Source: JADLHS01 sp964561105
GTDB taxonomy: Bacteria > Verrucomicrobiota > Verrucomicrobiia > Limisphaerales > JADLHS01
Length of the DNA stretch: 64,000 bases
Assembly (NCBI GenBank): GCA_964561105.1
Contig: CAZLOH010000032.1
Location: 1-64,000 of the forward strand
Reading direction: 5' to 3'
The notes below the pieces were generated by a model, which saw only the letters and a program-made list of their open reading frames with translations, was not told where the DNA came from and ran no database searches. The translations under genes were made by a program, and so were the position numbers. Shown here piece by piece: positions 7,299-14,783 of this stretch. Position 1 is the first letter of the stretch, and each line of letters starts with the position of its first letter.

Positions 7299-7880
7299 AT
7301 GTTCATGGCCAACGAGACAGCATGCACGCCGCTGCGCCGGAGCGAGGATCTGATTGTCCTCGTTCGCGGTCAGCGCGTCATGCTGGATTCGGATCTGGCG
7401 AAGATCTATGGCGTCAGCACGATGCGGTTGAATGAGCAGTTTCGCCGCAATCGGGACAGGTTTCCAGCTGCGTTCGCGTTTCAACTGACGGGCGAAGAGT
7501 TTGCGTGTTTGATATCGCATTTTGCGATATCAAAGAAAGGGCGCGGTGGTCGCCGCAAATTGCCCTGGGTATTTACCGGGCATGGCGCGTTGCAGTTGTC
7601 GAACGTGCTGAAAAGCGAAACTGCCATCGAAGCCAGCGTTCGGGTGGTTCAGGTGTTTGTCTCCATGCGCGAACAACTCGTCGCCCACAAGGAGCTGGCG
7701 GGCCGGCTTGCGGAGTCGGAGGGCCGCGTCGCCGGACACGATGAGGCGATACAGGATTTGTTTGAAGCGATCCGGCGACTGATCGAGCCACCGCTGCCAG
7801 AGAACCGAAAGCAGATTGGTTTCATGCGCGAAAGCGCGCCGCCTTATCGGGTGCGAACCAGCAAAGCCAAAGCGATTTAA
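7299..7880 (+). CDS. ORF6N-domain protein inserted in the ATP synthase operon
   Basis: The 193-residue protein matches the ORF6N (KilA-N-related) DNA-binding domain. It reads SEDLIVLVRGQRVMLDSDLA, then KIYGVSTMRLNEQFRRNRDR and FPAAFAFQLTGEEF, and later RKLPWVFTGHGALQLSNVLK and the VxVFVSMRE segment. A C-terminal helix with coiled-coil character (ELAGRLAESEGRVAGHDEAI) follows. The family is common in phages and mobile elements and in many bacterial genomes as stand-alone genes; its biochemical role is poorly defined. It lies 18 bases after atpA and 3 bases before atpG in the same orientation, so it should be cotranscribed with the ATP synthase genes. This position is not part of the standard operon and indicates an insertion that kept the reading direction. 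Confidence 0.88.
   Translation: MFMANETACTPLRRSEDLIVLVRGQRVMLDSDLAKIYGVSTMRLNEQFRRNRDRFPAAFAFQLTGEEFACLISHFAISKKGRGGRRKLPWVFTGHGALQLSNVLKSETAIEASVRVVQVFVSMREQLVAHKELAGRLAESEGRVAGHDEAIQDLFEAIRRLIEPPLPENRKQIGFMRESAPPYRVRTSKAKAI
7508..7534. repeat. Perfect 12-bp inverted repeat inside the ORF6N gene
   Basis: TTTGATATCGCA at 7508-7519 and TGCGATATCAAA at 7523-7534 are exact inverted copies around a 3-base loop (TTT). The DNA encodes the LISHFAISK part of the ORF6N protein. It could be a hairpin affecting operon mRNA, a binding site for the protein itself, or a consequence of the encoded peptide pattern. Confidence 0.7.
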
Positions 7881-7883
7881 TCA

Positions 7884-8792
7884 ATGCCGAGCACACGCGA
7901 CATCCGCCGACGCATCAAGTCGGTCAAGAACACGGCGCAGATCACGAAGGCCATGCAGATGGTGGCGTCGTCGAAGATGCGCAAGGCCCAGTTGGCGGCG
8001 CTCGCCGGCCGGCCGTACGCGGTGCTGATGAACCAAGTGATCGTCAGCGCCAGCCGGGATAACCAGGATTTTGTCCACCCGCTGATGGCGAAGCGGGAGA
8101 TTCGCGCCCGCGGCGTGCTGGCCGTGACCACGGACAAGGGCCTGTGCGGCGCGCTCAACTCCAATCTGGGGCGTGAAGTGATGAAGTGGGACAAGGATTC
8201 CACCATCTTCGTCACGGCCGGCCGGAAAGGTTCGCAGTTTGTCACGCGCACCAAACGGAGGCTCGCGGCGGAATTCACGTACAAGGATGCGCCGTTGTTC
8301 TCCGAGGCCCGGGCCATTTCCAAGACGCTGCAGGCAATGTTTCTCAAGGGTGAAGTGGACTGCGTGGACCTCATCTACACGCGCTTCGTCAATACGCTCT
8401 CCCAAAAAGTGGAAGTGCGCCGGTTGCTGCCCATCGGCGAACTGCAAGTGTTGCTGAACGCGCCGGCTGGTTCGACGGAACAACCGTCCGCGCCCGGGCA
8501 AAATGAGCCGGTTGCCGGCGCCGAAGGCCAGCACCTGGAGCATGTGTTTGAACCGGACGCCAAGCATGTGCTGGGCGCCATTCTGCCGCACTTTGTCAAC
8601 TTCATCGTCTATCAGGCGCTTCTCGAGGCCAAAGCCTCCGAGCACAGCGCCCGCATGGTGGCGATGAAGAACGCGACCGACAACGCCAAGCAACTCATCA
8701 AGGACCTGACGCTCGAATACAACAAGCTGCGACAGGCAAACATCACCAAGGAACTGTTGGAAATCACCACCGCCCAGATGGCGTTGGGCTAG
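7884..8792 (+). CDS. atpG: ATP synthase F1 subunit gamma
   Basis: Gamma is the rotating central shaft. The N-terminus (MPSTRDIRRRIKSVKNTAQI followed by TKAMQMVASSKMRKAQ) and the C-terminus (RMVAMKNATDNAKQLIKDLT followed by LEYNKLRQANITKELLEI) are the two conserved helices of the coiled-coil axle. The 302-residue length is in the normal range (285-310). Residues 190-220 contain a Pro/Gln/Ala-rich low-complexity insertion (AGSTEQPSAPGQNEP) in the globular part. The ATG at 7884 comes three bases after the ORF6N stop codon, with no good ribosome-binding site, so translation may depend on coupling to the ORF6N gene. Confidence 0.96.
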   Translation: MPSTRDIRRRIKSVKNTAQITKAMQMVASSKMRKAQLAALAGRPYAVLMNQVIVSASRDNQDFVHPLMAKREIRARGVLAVTTDKGLCGALNSNLGREVMKWDKDSTIFVTAGRKGSQFVTRTKRRLAAEFTYKDAPLFSEARAISKTLQAMFLKGEVDCVDLIYTRFVNTLSQKVEVRRLLPIGELQVLLNAPAGSTEQPSAPGQNEPVAGAEGQHLEHVFEPDAKHVLGAILPHFVNFIVYQALLEAKASEHSARMVAMKNATDNAKQLIKDLTLEYNKLRQANITKELLEITTAQMALG

Positions 8793-8839
8793 GCGCGCGC
8801 GATCCCGGATTGAAAATTTAAGACCAGAATTTTGAGACC

Positions 8840-10297
8840 ATGAATAAAGGCAAAATCGTTCAAATCATCGGCCCGGTCGTGGACATCGAGTTTGCGGACA
8901 AGCTGCCGGCCATTTACAACGCGCTCACCGTCGAGTTCACCTCGCCCGGCGCGGCCGGCAAAACCAAACTGACGCTTGAAGTGCAGCAGCACCTGGGGGA
9001 CAACTGGGTGCGGGCCGTGGCCATGAGCGCCACCGAAGGCCTCAAGCGCGGCATGGAGATCACTGACCTCGGGGCGCCGATCTCGATGCCGGCGGGCGAA
9101 GGCGTGATGGGCCGCGTGTTTGACGTGACGGGCAACGCCGTGGATGAACAAGGCCCGGTGAAAGCGGACAAGTTTCTGCCGATTCATCGCGCCGCGCCGC
9201 CGCTGGTGGATCAATCCACATCACCGCAGATTCTCACGACCGGCATCAAGGTCATTGACCTCATCTGCCCCTTCTTGAAGGGCGGCAAGGTGGGCGCGTT
9301 TGGCGGCGCCGGCGTCGGCAAGACCGTCGTCATCATGGAACTGATCAACAACATCGCGAAGCTGCACGGCGGCGTCTCGATGTTCGCCGGCGTCGGTGAA
9401 CGCACCCGCGAGGGCAACGATCTCTACAACGAAATGATCGAAGCCGGGGTCATCAAGGTGAAGAAGGATGCCAAAGGCCATCCGGCGTTGGGTGAGAACG
9501 GGCTGCCAATCATCGAACCCGGCTCGCGGATCGGACTGGTGTACGGCCAGATGAACGAGCCGCCCGGCGCGCGTCTCCGCGTGGCGCTTTCCGCGCTCGC
9601 CGTAACCGAGTATTTCCGTGACGAGAAGAATCAGGACGTGCTGCTGTTCGTGGACAACATTTTCCGATTCTCGCAGGCGGGTTCGGAAGTGTCCGCGTTG
9701 CTGGGCCGCACGCCGTCGGCGGTGGGTTATCAGCCGACGCTGGCGGCGGAAATGGGCGACCTCCAGGAACGCATCACCTCGACCAAGAAAGGTTCAATCA
9801 CCTCGTTCCAGGCGGTGTATGTGCCGGCTGACGACTTGACGGACCCGGCGCCGGCGACAACATTCGCGCATCTGGATGCGACGATTGTGCTTGAACGCTC
9901 CATCGCGGAACTTGGCATTTATCCCGCCGTGGATCCGCTGGCCTCGAGTTCCCGCGCGCTTTCCGCCGACGTCGTGGGTCAGGAGCATTACGACGTCGCG
10001 CGCGGTGTGCAGAAGATTTTGCAACGCTACAAGGATTTGCAGGACATCATCGCGATTCTCGGCATGGATGAGCTTTCGCCCGAGGACAAGCTCACGGTGT
10101 TGCGCGCGCGCAAGATTCAACGCTTCCTGAGCCAGCCGTTCACGGTCGCCCAGGTGTTCACCGGCATTGAAGGCAAGCAGGTGCCCGTGGCGGAAACGGT
10201 GCGCGGTTTCAAAGAGATCCTCGACGGCAAGCACGACGAGGTGAACGAAATGAACTTCTACATGAAGGGCGGGATTGACGAGATTAAGGAAGCCTGA
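8840..10297 (+). CDS. atpD: ATP synthase F1 subunit beta
   Basis: Beta is the catalytic subunit. The 485-residue protein contains the P-loop GGAGVGKTVVIMELINNIA, the catalytic glutamate region AGVGERTREGNDLY, the Walker B stretch DVLLFVDNIFRFSQAGSEVS and the DELSEED-like segment, here MDELSPEDKLTV. An insertion of about ten residues (KKDAKGHPALGENGLP) lies after the GERTREGNDLY segment, a position where several phyla carry extra residues. It starts 47 bases after atpG and is followed by a 90-base gap with an inverted repeat before atpC. Confidence 0.97.
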   Translation: MNKGKIVQIIGPVVDIEFADKLPAIYNALTVEFTSPGAAGKTKLTLEVQQHLGDNWVRAVAMSATEGLKRGMEITDLGAPISMPAGEGVMGRVFDVTGNAVDEQGPVKADKFLPIHRAAPPLVDQSTSPQILTTGIKVIDLICPFLKGGKVGAFGGAGVGKTVVIMELINNIAKLHGGVSMFAGVGERTREGNDLYNEMIEAGVIKVKKDAKGHPALGENGLPIIEPGSRIGLVYGQMNEPPGARLRVALSALAVTEYFRDEKNQDVLLFVDNIFRFSQAGSEVSALLGRTPSAVGYQPTLAAEMGDLQERITSTKKGSITSFQAVYVPADDLTDPAPATTFAHLDATIVLERSIAELGIYPAVDPLASSSRALSADVVGQEHYDVARGVQKILQRYKDLQDIIAILGMDELSPEDKLTVLRARKIQRFLSQPFTVAQVFTGIEGKQVPVAETVRGFKEILDGKHDEVNEMNFYMKGGIDEIKEA

Positions 10298-10305
10298 CGA
10301 CATCG

Positions 10306-10370
10306 CTTAATCATAATCTTACGCTTAAGCCTGATCCCACCGATTGAGTGAGATGAAGATTAAGATTAAG
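10306..10370. repeat. Inverted repeat between atpD and atpC
   Basis: CTTAATCATAATC at 10306-10318 pairs with GATTAAGATTAAG at 10358-10370 with one mismatch, separated by 39 bases. The TTAATC unit is itself repeated. The AT-rich dyad fills the gap between two genes of the operon. It could modulate the beta to epsilon expression ratio or be a simple dispersed repeat. Confidence 0.55.
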
Positions 10371-10387
10371 AATAAAAACGGAAACAC

Positions 10388-10795
10388 ATGGCCACGCTGA
10401 AATTGGAAATTGTCACGCCGGAAGCAAAAGTTTATTCCGAAGACGTGGACATGGTCACGTTGCCGGGTGTGGAGGGAGAACTGGGTATCTTCCCGATGCA
10501 CATCCCGCTGATGACGCAGTTGGCGGCCGGAGAAGTGGCCGTGCGCAAGGGCGGGCAGGATTTTTTCCTCGCCGTGGGTGATGGGTTTGCGGAAGTGACC
10601 GGCGAACGCGTCTCGATTCTCACCGACATGGCCGTCAAGGACGCTGACATTGATGAGGTGAAGGCCGAGGAAGCCCGCCGGCGCGCGGAAGCCCGGCTGG
10701 CGGAGAAGCTGGACGACGAAGAGGTCGCCCGCGTCAAGGCCACCCTTGCGTGTTCCGCGGCGCTGTTGAAGGTGAAGCGGCGTCATTTGCGCTAG
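10388..10795 (+). CDS. atpC: ATP synthase F1 subunit epsilon
   Basis: The 135-residue protein is the last standard subunit of the operon. It has the N-terminal beta-sandwich, with motifs KLEIVTPEAKVYSEDVDMVT, LPGVEGELGIFPMHIPL and DGFAEVTGERVSILTDMA, followed by the C-terminal two-helix region (EEARRRAEARLAEKLDDEEV) that can inhibit the motor. Length is normal. The ATG at 10388 follows the 90-base gap after atpD. The gene closes the BEFHAGDC set, so the operon encodes all eight F1F0 subunits. Confidence 0.93.
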   Translation: MATLKLEIVTPEAKVYSEDVDMVTLPGVEGELGIFPMHIPLMTQLAAGEVAVRKGGQDFFLAVGDGFAEVTGERVSILTDMAVKDADIDEVKAEEARRRAEARLAEKLDDEEVARVKATLACSAALLKVKRRHLR

Positions 10796-10862
10796 TTCAG
10801 TTCAAGCGCAGGTCCTGGCGTCGCAGAGCGGTGTGCCAGCCGATTGGGCTGGCGGAGGCGAC

Positions 10863-11936
10863 ATGGACGACAATTTCACATTCTTCCTGTTTTTATTGGC
10901 TCCGCCCATTGCGGGTGAACTACTGCTCTTGTTCGTCCTTTTCCGCGTCGTTCGCACCTTCGGAACAAAATTCAGCCGGGCGCAGGTATTGTGGCTGAAC
11001 CTCCTTTCCGTCGTGGTGCTGGTGGTCCTGGGTTTCCTGGGAGGCGAGTTGTATTACCGGTTCATTTACGACACGACGGACTCGCTGGCCTATACCAAAG
11101 TGTCGCAACAGTGGGGGCGGCGATACTACATGGTGAACGCCGCCGGCTTTCGGGACAACATCCAGTATTCAACCCTCCGCGCGCCCGGCAAACGACGCAT
11201 CAGTTTTTTGGGGGACTCGTTCACCGCCGGACACGGCATCAAAAGCGTGGAGGACCGGTTTCCCAATCTCATCCGCGCGGGCCATCCCGAATGGGAAATC
11301 CATGTGCTCGCGAAACTGGGTCAGGACACGGGCGGCGAACTGGCGGAGGTGCAGAAGTATTTTCGTGAGGGGTATCAATTCGACGTGGTGGTGCTGGTGT
11401 ATTGCTTGAATGACGTGGCCGATCTTTTCCCGGAATGGACCGCGGCGATCACGCGCATCAATGAGGACGTGGCGCATGCCGGCTGGTTGCGACGGCACAG
11501 TTACTTCTACGACATTCTGTATCATCGCTATCAGGCGGCCCACAACCCGTATGTGAAGGATTATTACAGCTTCGTGCGGCAGGGTTACACCGGAGAAAAG
11601 TGGGAACAGCAGAAGCAGCGGTTGCGGTCTCTCCGGGATATGGTGCAGGCGAGCGGCGGACGATTCATGGTGGTGACATTTCCGTTTCTCCAATCCTTGG
11701 ACGGGCATTACGAATACCTGCACGCGCATGAACAACTGGACCATTTGTGGGGCCAATTGGGTGTTCCGCATCTGGACCTGCTCAACTCGTTTACAAATCT
11801 TTTCCGGGAGAAATTGACCGTGAACCGCTACGATGCGCACCCGAACGAGTTCGCCAACGCGATCGCCGCCAAGGCAATTGAGCGTTTCCTCGTGGCGCAA
11901 CTGGGAACGAACAGCCCGACGCCGACGAAGCCGTAG
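10863..11936 (+). CDS. Membrane-anchored SGNH/GDSL-like hydrolase
   Basis: The protein of about 357 residues begins with two hydrophobic helices (residues 5-30 and 41-60) and then a soluble domain. The block I motif SFLGDSFTAGHG places the nucleophile at S119, and a C-terminal DAHPNEFAN supplies the Asp and His of the catalytic pair, as in SGNH hydrolases that act on acyl or acetyl esters of carbohydrates or lipids. The substrate is unknown. GGAGG at 10854-10858 supports the ATG at 10863, rather than an in-frame ATG 30 bases earlier. It lies 67 bases after atpC in the same direction and may be read through from the ATP synthase operon. Confidence 0.75.
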   Translation: MDDNFTFFLFLLAPPIAGELLLLFVLFRVVRTFGTKFSRAQVLWLNLLSVVVLVVLGFLGGELYYRFIYDTTDSLAYTKVSQQWGRRYYMVNAAGFRDNIQYSTLRAPGKRRISFLGDSFTAGHGIKSVEDRFPNLIRAGHPEWEIHVLAKLGQDTGGELAEVQKYFREGYQFDVVVLVYCLNDVADLFPEWTAAITRINEDVAHAGWLRRHSYFYDILYHRYQAAHNPYVKDYYSFVRQGYTGEKWEQQKQRLRSLRDMVQASGGRFMVVTFPFLQSLDGHYEYLHAHEQLDHLWGQLGVPHLDLLNSFTNLFREKLTVNRYDAHPNEFANAIAAKAIERFLVAQLGTNSPTPTKP

Positions 11937-12081
11937 TCGGGTGACGCCGGTTGACTGTCTGGTCGCGCCTTCGTAGTTCGCAGTTGAATTCAAACTGCTC
12001 GCGACGGGTTTCAGCCGGGCTGGCTCGGAAGCACGAGGATTTGAAAGCCTCACGGGGCTAACAATTTCCGTGGATTCCGGC

Positions 12082-12110
12082 TTGACCGCCGTCTTAATCC
12101 CGACTATAAG
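12082..12110 (+). promoter_or_regulatory. Sigma-70-type promoter for the IHF/HU gene
   Basis: TTGACC at 12082-12087 and TATAAG at 12105-12110 are separated by exactly 17 bases, a near-consensus housekeeping promoter. The predicted start, near 12117, is about 32 bases before the ATG at 12149. Confidence 0.65.
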
Positions 12111-12148
12111 GTTTCCGCAGCCGGGAAACTTTCAAACGCATCAAGCCT

Positions 12149-12454
12149 ATGACTCTAACAAAGCGCGATTTGGTCACTCGCATCAGCGAGGAAACCGGGC
12201 TTACCCAACAACAGGTGCTCGAGATAGTGCAGAAAACCCTGGATTACATCGGCGAGAGCCTGGCCAGGGGGGACAAGGTGGAGTTGCGAAACTTCGGCGT
12301 CTTCGAAGTCAAAACCCGGAAGGCGCGGGTGGGCCGCAATCCCAATGCGCCAGAAACCGATGTGCCGATTCCCGCCCGCTCCGTGGTGAAGTTCAAGGCT
12401 GGCAAAGAAATGGCGGCGGCCGTCCTCAAATTGCCACCGCAAGCCGCGGCCTGA
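12149..12454 (+). CDS. HU/IHF-family DNA-binding protein
   Basis: The 101-residue protein shows the full bacterial histone-like fold: N-terminal helices (MTLTKRDLVTRISEETGLTQ, then QQVLEIVQKTLDYIGE), the GDKVELRNFGVFEVKTRKAR saddle, and the beta-ribbon arm with the RNP tip (GRNPNAPETDVPIPA) that intercalates into bent DNA. The length and the GRNP-x-T-type arm fit IHF-alpha or HU equally well; many Verrucomicrobiota encode several. It probably compacts the nucleoid and assists promoters that need DNA bending, which is relevant because sigma-54-like promoters occur in this window. It is a single gene with a good promoter of its own. Confidence 0.93.
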   Translation: MTLTKRDLVTRISEETGLTQQQVLEIVQKTLDYIGESLARGDKVELRNFGVFEVKTRKARVGRNPNAPETDVPIPARSVVKFKAGKEMAAAVLKLPPQAAA

Positions 12455-12544
12455 CGCCACGACATTCTCCGGGGCGCTGGCTTCACAACCCGCGCCCTTT
12501 TTCATTTCGCCGGCGCGTCCCCATCGTTAAGCTCGCGGCGCTTT

Positions 12545-13786
12545 ATGGAACGTTTGCCCGGTTTCCGCGACTTCTATCCCGAACCGCTCCCGCACCAGGA
12601 TGTGTGGAGTGCCGATGCGCGCCAGTTCATTTTTGGTCAATGGCGCGAAACGGCCCGCTGTTACGGCTTCCGCGAATACGACGGGCCGCCGCTCGAACCG
12701 CTGGAATTGTTCACGACCAAAAGTGGCGCGGAAATCGTCGAGCAACTATACAACTTCAAGGACAAAGGCGATCGCGCGCTTGCCTTGCGGCCGGAAATGA
12801 CTCCCACCCTGGCGCGGATGGTCGCGGCGCACGAGCGCAACTACAAGAAACCCATCAAGTGGTTCGCCGTGCCCCAATTATTTCGTTATGAACGGCAGCA
12901 GAAAGGTCGGTTGCGCGAGCACTTCCAATTCAACGCGGACATCTTTGGCGAAACCGACCCCGCAGCGGATGCCGAGTTGATCGCGCTGCTGGTTGACACG
13001 CTGCGCTCGTTCGGGCTGACGGCCGGAGATTTTGTCATCCGGCTCAGCAGTCGCAATGCGTGGAACGATTTCTTCACCCAACGCGGCGGCCAGGCCGGTC
13101 AGGAGTACGACTTCTTCCAGATCATAGATAAACTGGAGCGCACTGCCCCGGACGAGTCCCAGAAAAAACTCGCGGCCCTCGGCTTCTCCCTCGACGGCGT
13201 GAACGGCTTCATCAATTCCGGAACGCCCACGGCGGAGCTGGCGTCCATCACCGGCAATCTCGCTGCTCGCGGGCTCGGAGATTTTGTCAAAGTAGATTAC
13301 AAGGTCATTCGCGGCCTGGCCTACTATACCGGGCCGGTCTTCGAGGCCTTCGACCGCAAGGGAGAATTCCGCGCCATTGCCGGTGGTGGACGTTATGACA
13401 ATCTCGTGAAACTCATCAGCGGCGGCAAAGTAAATCTGCCGGCGCTCGGCTTCGGCATGGGCGACGTCGTCTTGCTTGAATTGCTCAAGGCTCGCGGTTT
13501 GCTGCCGGAATTTGGCGCGGGAGTGGATGTGTTCGTGCTGATCGAGGATGAGTCGTTGCGCCCGCAGTCCCTCCGGCTCGTCCAGGACTTGCGGTCCGGC
13601 GGACATGCCGTGGAATACCCGTTCACGCCCACGAAACCGGACAAACAATTCAAACGCGCGCAGGAATTGCGGGCGAGGTTCACGGTCCGCGTGGAAAGCG
13701 CGGGTAATCTCAGGGCCAGGAATCTGAACACCCGCGAAGAACAGTCGGTGCGACCGGATGAGGTCGGTCGGCTTCTGGCATCATAA
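12545..13786 (+). CDS. hisS: Histidyl-tRNA synthetase
   Basis: This class II synthetase charges tRNA-His. The 413-residue protein has motif 1 (EYDGPPLEPLELF), motif 2 (QLFRYERQQKGRLREHFQFN), the histidine-binding GLAYYTGPVFEAF motif and motif 3 (AGGGRYDNLV, then PALGFGMGDVVL with its conserved Arg/Gly pattern), and ends in an anticodon-binding domain beginning VDVFVLIEDE. Length and motif order are normal. The ATG at 12545 immediately precedes the conserved RLPGFRDFYPE segment. It lies 90 bases after the IHF/HU gene and may be cotranscribed with it. Confidence 0.96.
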   Translation: MERLPGFRDFYPEPLPHQDVWSADARQFIFGQWRETARCYGFREYDGPPLEPLELFTTKSGAEIVEQLYNFKDKGDRALALRPEMTPTLARMVAAHERNYKKPIKWFAVPQLFRYERQQKGRLREHFQFNADIFGETDPAADAELIALLVDTLRSFGLTAGDFVIRLSSRNAWNDFFTQRGGQAGQEYDFFQIIDKLERTAPDESQKKLAALGFSLDGVNGFINSGTPTAELASITGNLAARGLGDFVKVDYKVIRGLAYYTGPVFEAFDRKGEFRAIAGGGRYDNLVKLISGGKVNLPALGFGMGDVVLLELLKARGLLPEFGAGVDVFVLIEDESLRPQSLRLVQDLRSGGHAVEYPFTPTKPDKQFKRAQELRARFTVRVESAGNLRARNLNTREEQSVRPDEVGRLLAS

Positions 13787-13891
13787 GCCGCGAGCACGGG
13801 ACGCTGCCGCCGGTGGCCGTGTCAAAAAGTCCGGCGGCGACATAATGGAAATCCGCGCGCGACTTATTCATCCATTAAGCGCCGCAAAAAA

Positions 13892-13907
13892 AGTGAAATT
13901 TTTCACA
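13892..13907. promoter_or_regulatory. CRP/FNR-like palindrome upstream of actA
   Basis: AGTGA-AATTTT-TCACA matches TGTGA-N6-TCACA with one mismatch and lies just upstream of a candidate -35 hexamer at 13915. A similar site precedes the ATP synthase operon. It may allow joint control of the two energy operons by one CRP/FNR-family regulator, which is inference. Confidence 0.35.
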
Positions 13908-13914
13908 AAGAATC

Positions 13915-13942
13915 TTGCGGTGCGATTCAGTCTGGCTAAGAA
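13915..13942 (+). promoter_or_regulatory. Possible promoter of the act operon
   Basis: TTGCGG (13915-13920) and TAAGAA (13937-13942) are spaced 16 bases apart. Each hexamer has two mismatches to consensus. It sits directly downstream of the CRP-like site and about 170 bases before actA. Confidence 0.3.
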
Positions 13943-14114
13943 TTGCGCCCCCGGATGCAAAACGGTGCGGGTGATCCGGGCCGACGGGGTGGTCGCGCCA
14001 AAAAAAGATTGACGCCCGCCCGTTAATTTCAACAATCCCGGCGCTGGTGCGATTCACCGAATGTGGACTTCGTCATCGGGGGATTTTTTTTGTCAGACTC
14101 GGTAGATACCTGAA

Positions 14115-14783
14115 ATGTCAGCAATTTTTCCGAAATGGACCAATCGGTTGCCGTTGATGATCATCATCTGCGGCGGCCTGGTGGGGACCGCGGTGACGGC
14201 GGGGGTTTGGTACTACTTCACGCCCAAATATTTTCTGGTGGGTTATCAACCCATTCAACCGGTGGCTTTTTCGCACGCCACCCACAACGGGCAGTTGGGC
14301 ATTGACTGCCGCTATTGCCACAGCGCGGTCGAGCAATCCTGGTTCTCCAACATCCCGGCTTCGTCCACCTGCATGAACTGCCACAATCAGGTGCTCAAGG
14401 ACGACCCCCGGCTGGCGCTCGTCCGCGAAAGCGCCGCCACGGGGAAGCCGATTCCCTGGGTGCAGATTCATCGCATCGCGGACTTCGTCTATTTCAATCA
14501 CTCCGTTCACGTCCGGCGCGGCATCAGTTGCGTGGAATGTCACGGGCAGATCAACGAGATGGACGTGGTGTACCACGCGAAACCGTTGAGCATGTCCTTT
14601 TGTCTGGAGTGTCATCGGGACCCGGCGGCCAAGGTGCGGCCCGCGAGCAAGATCACGGATTTGAACTGGAAGTGGAACGCCGATCCGATCAAGAACGCCG
14701 AAGCGCAGGCAGCATTCGGGACGAAATTCGTCCATGATTTCCGGGTGGAGTCGCTCCAGAACTGCTCGACTTGTCACCGATGA
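14115..14783 (+). CDS. actA: Alternative complex III subunit A, pentahaem cytochrome c
   Basis: ActA passes electrons from the quinol-oxidising core of alternative complex III to periplasmic cytochromes. The 222-residue protein has one N-terminal membrane anchor (PLMIIICGGLVGTAVTAGVW) and five CxxCH haem-binding motifs: CRYCH, CMNCH, CVECH, CLECH and CSTCH. Five haems is the usual ActA number. The gene is the first of actABCDEF, and its TGA overlaps the actB start codon (ATGA). Extra histidines such as FSHATH and YFNHSVHV probably serve as distal haem ligands, as in the NapC/multihaem families. Confidence 0.92.
   Translation: MSAIFPKWTNRLPLMIIICGGLVGTAVTAGVWYYFTPKYFLVGYQPIQPVAFSHATHNGQLGIDCRYCHSAVEQSWFSNIPASSTCMNCHNQVLKDDPRLALVRESAATGKPIPWVQIHRIADFVYFNHSVHVRRGISCVECHGQINEMDVVYHAKPLSMSFCLECHRDPAAKVRPASKITDLNWKWNADPIKNAEAQAAFGTKFVHDFRVESLQNCSTCHR

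Larger units (their letters stand above)
13787..14114. other. Intergenic region upstream of the act operon
   Basis: No gene is supported in this stretch. A small frame overlapping the hisS end has no recognisable motif. The region contains a CRP-like palindrome (13892-13907) and a weak sigma-70-like promoter (13915-13942), and it must contain the promoter of the respiratory cluster that starts at 14115. Confidence 0.55.

Noticed and set aside
12070..12891. Plus-strand frame spanning the IHF/HU gene and the hisS start
   Set aside because: It overlaps two well-supported genes in another frame and shows no motif.
13758..14012. Small plus-strand frame at the end of hisS
   Set aside because: It overlaps hisS, has no recognised motif, and lies in a region better explained as the act promoter.
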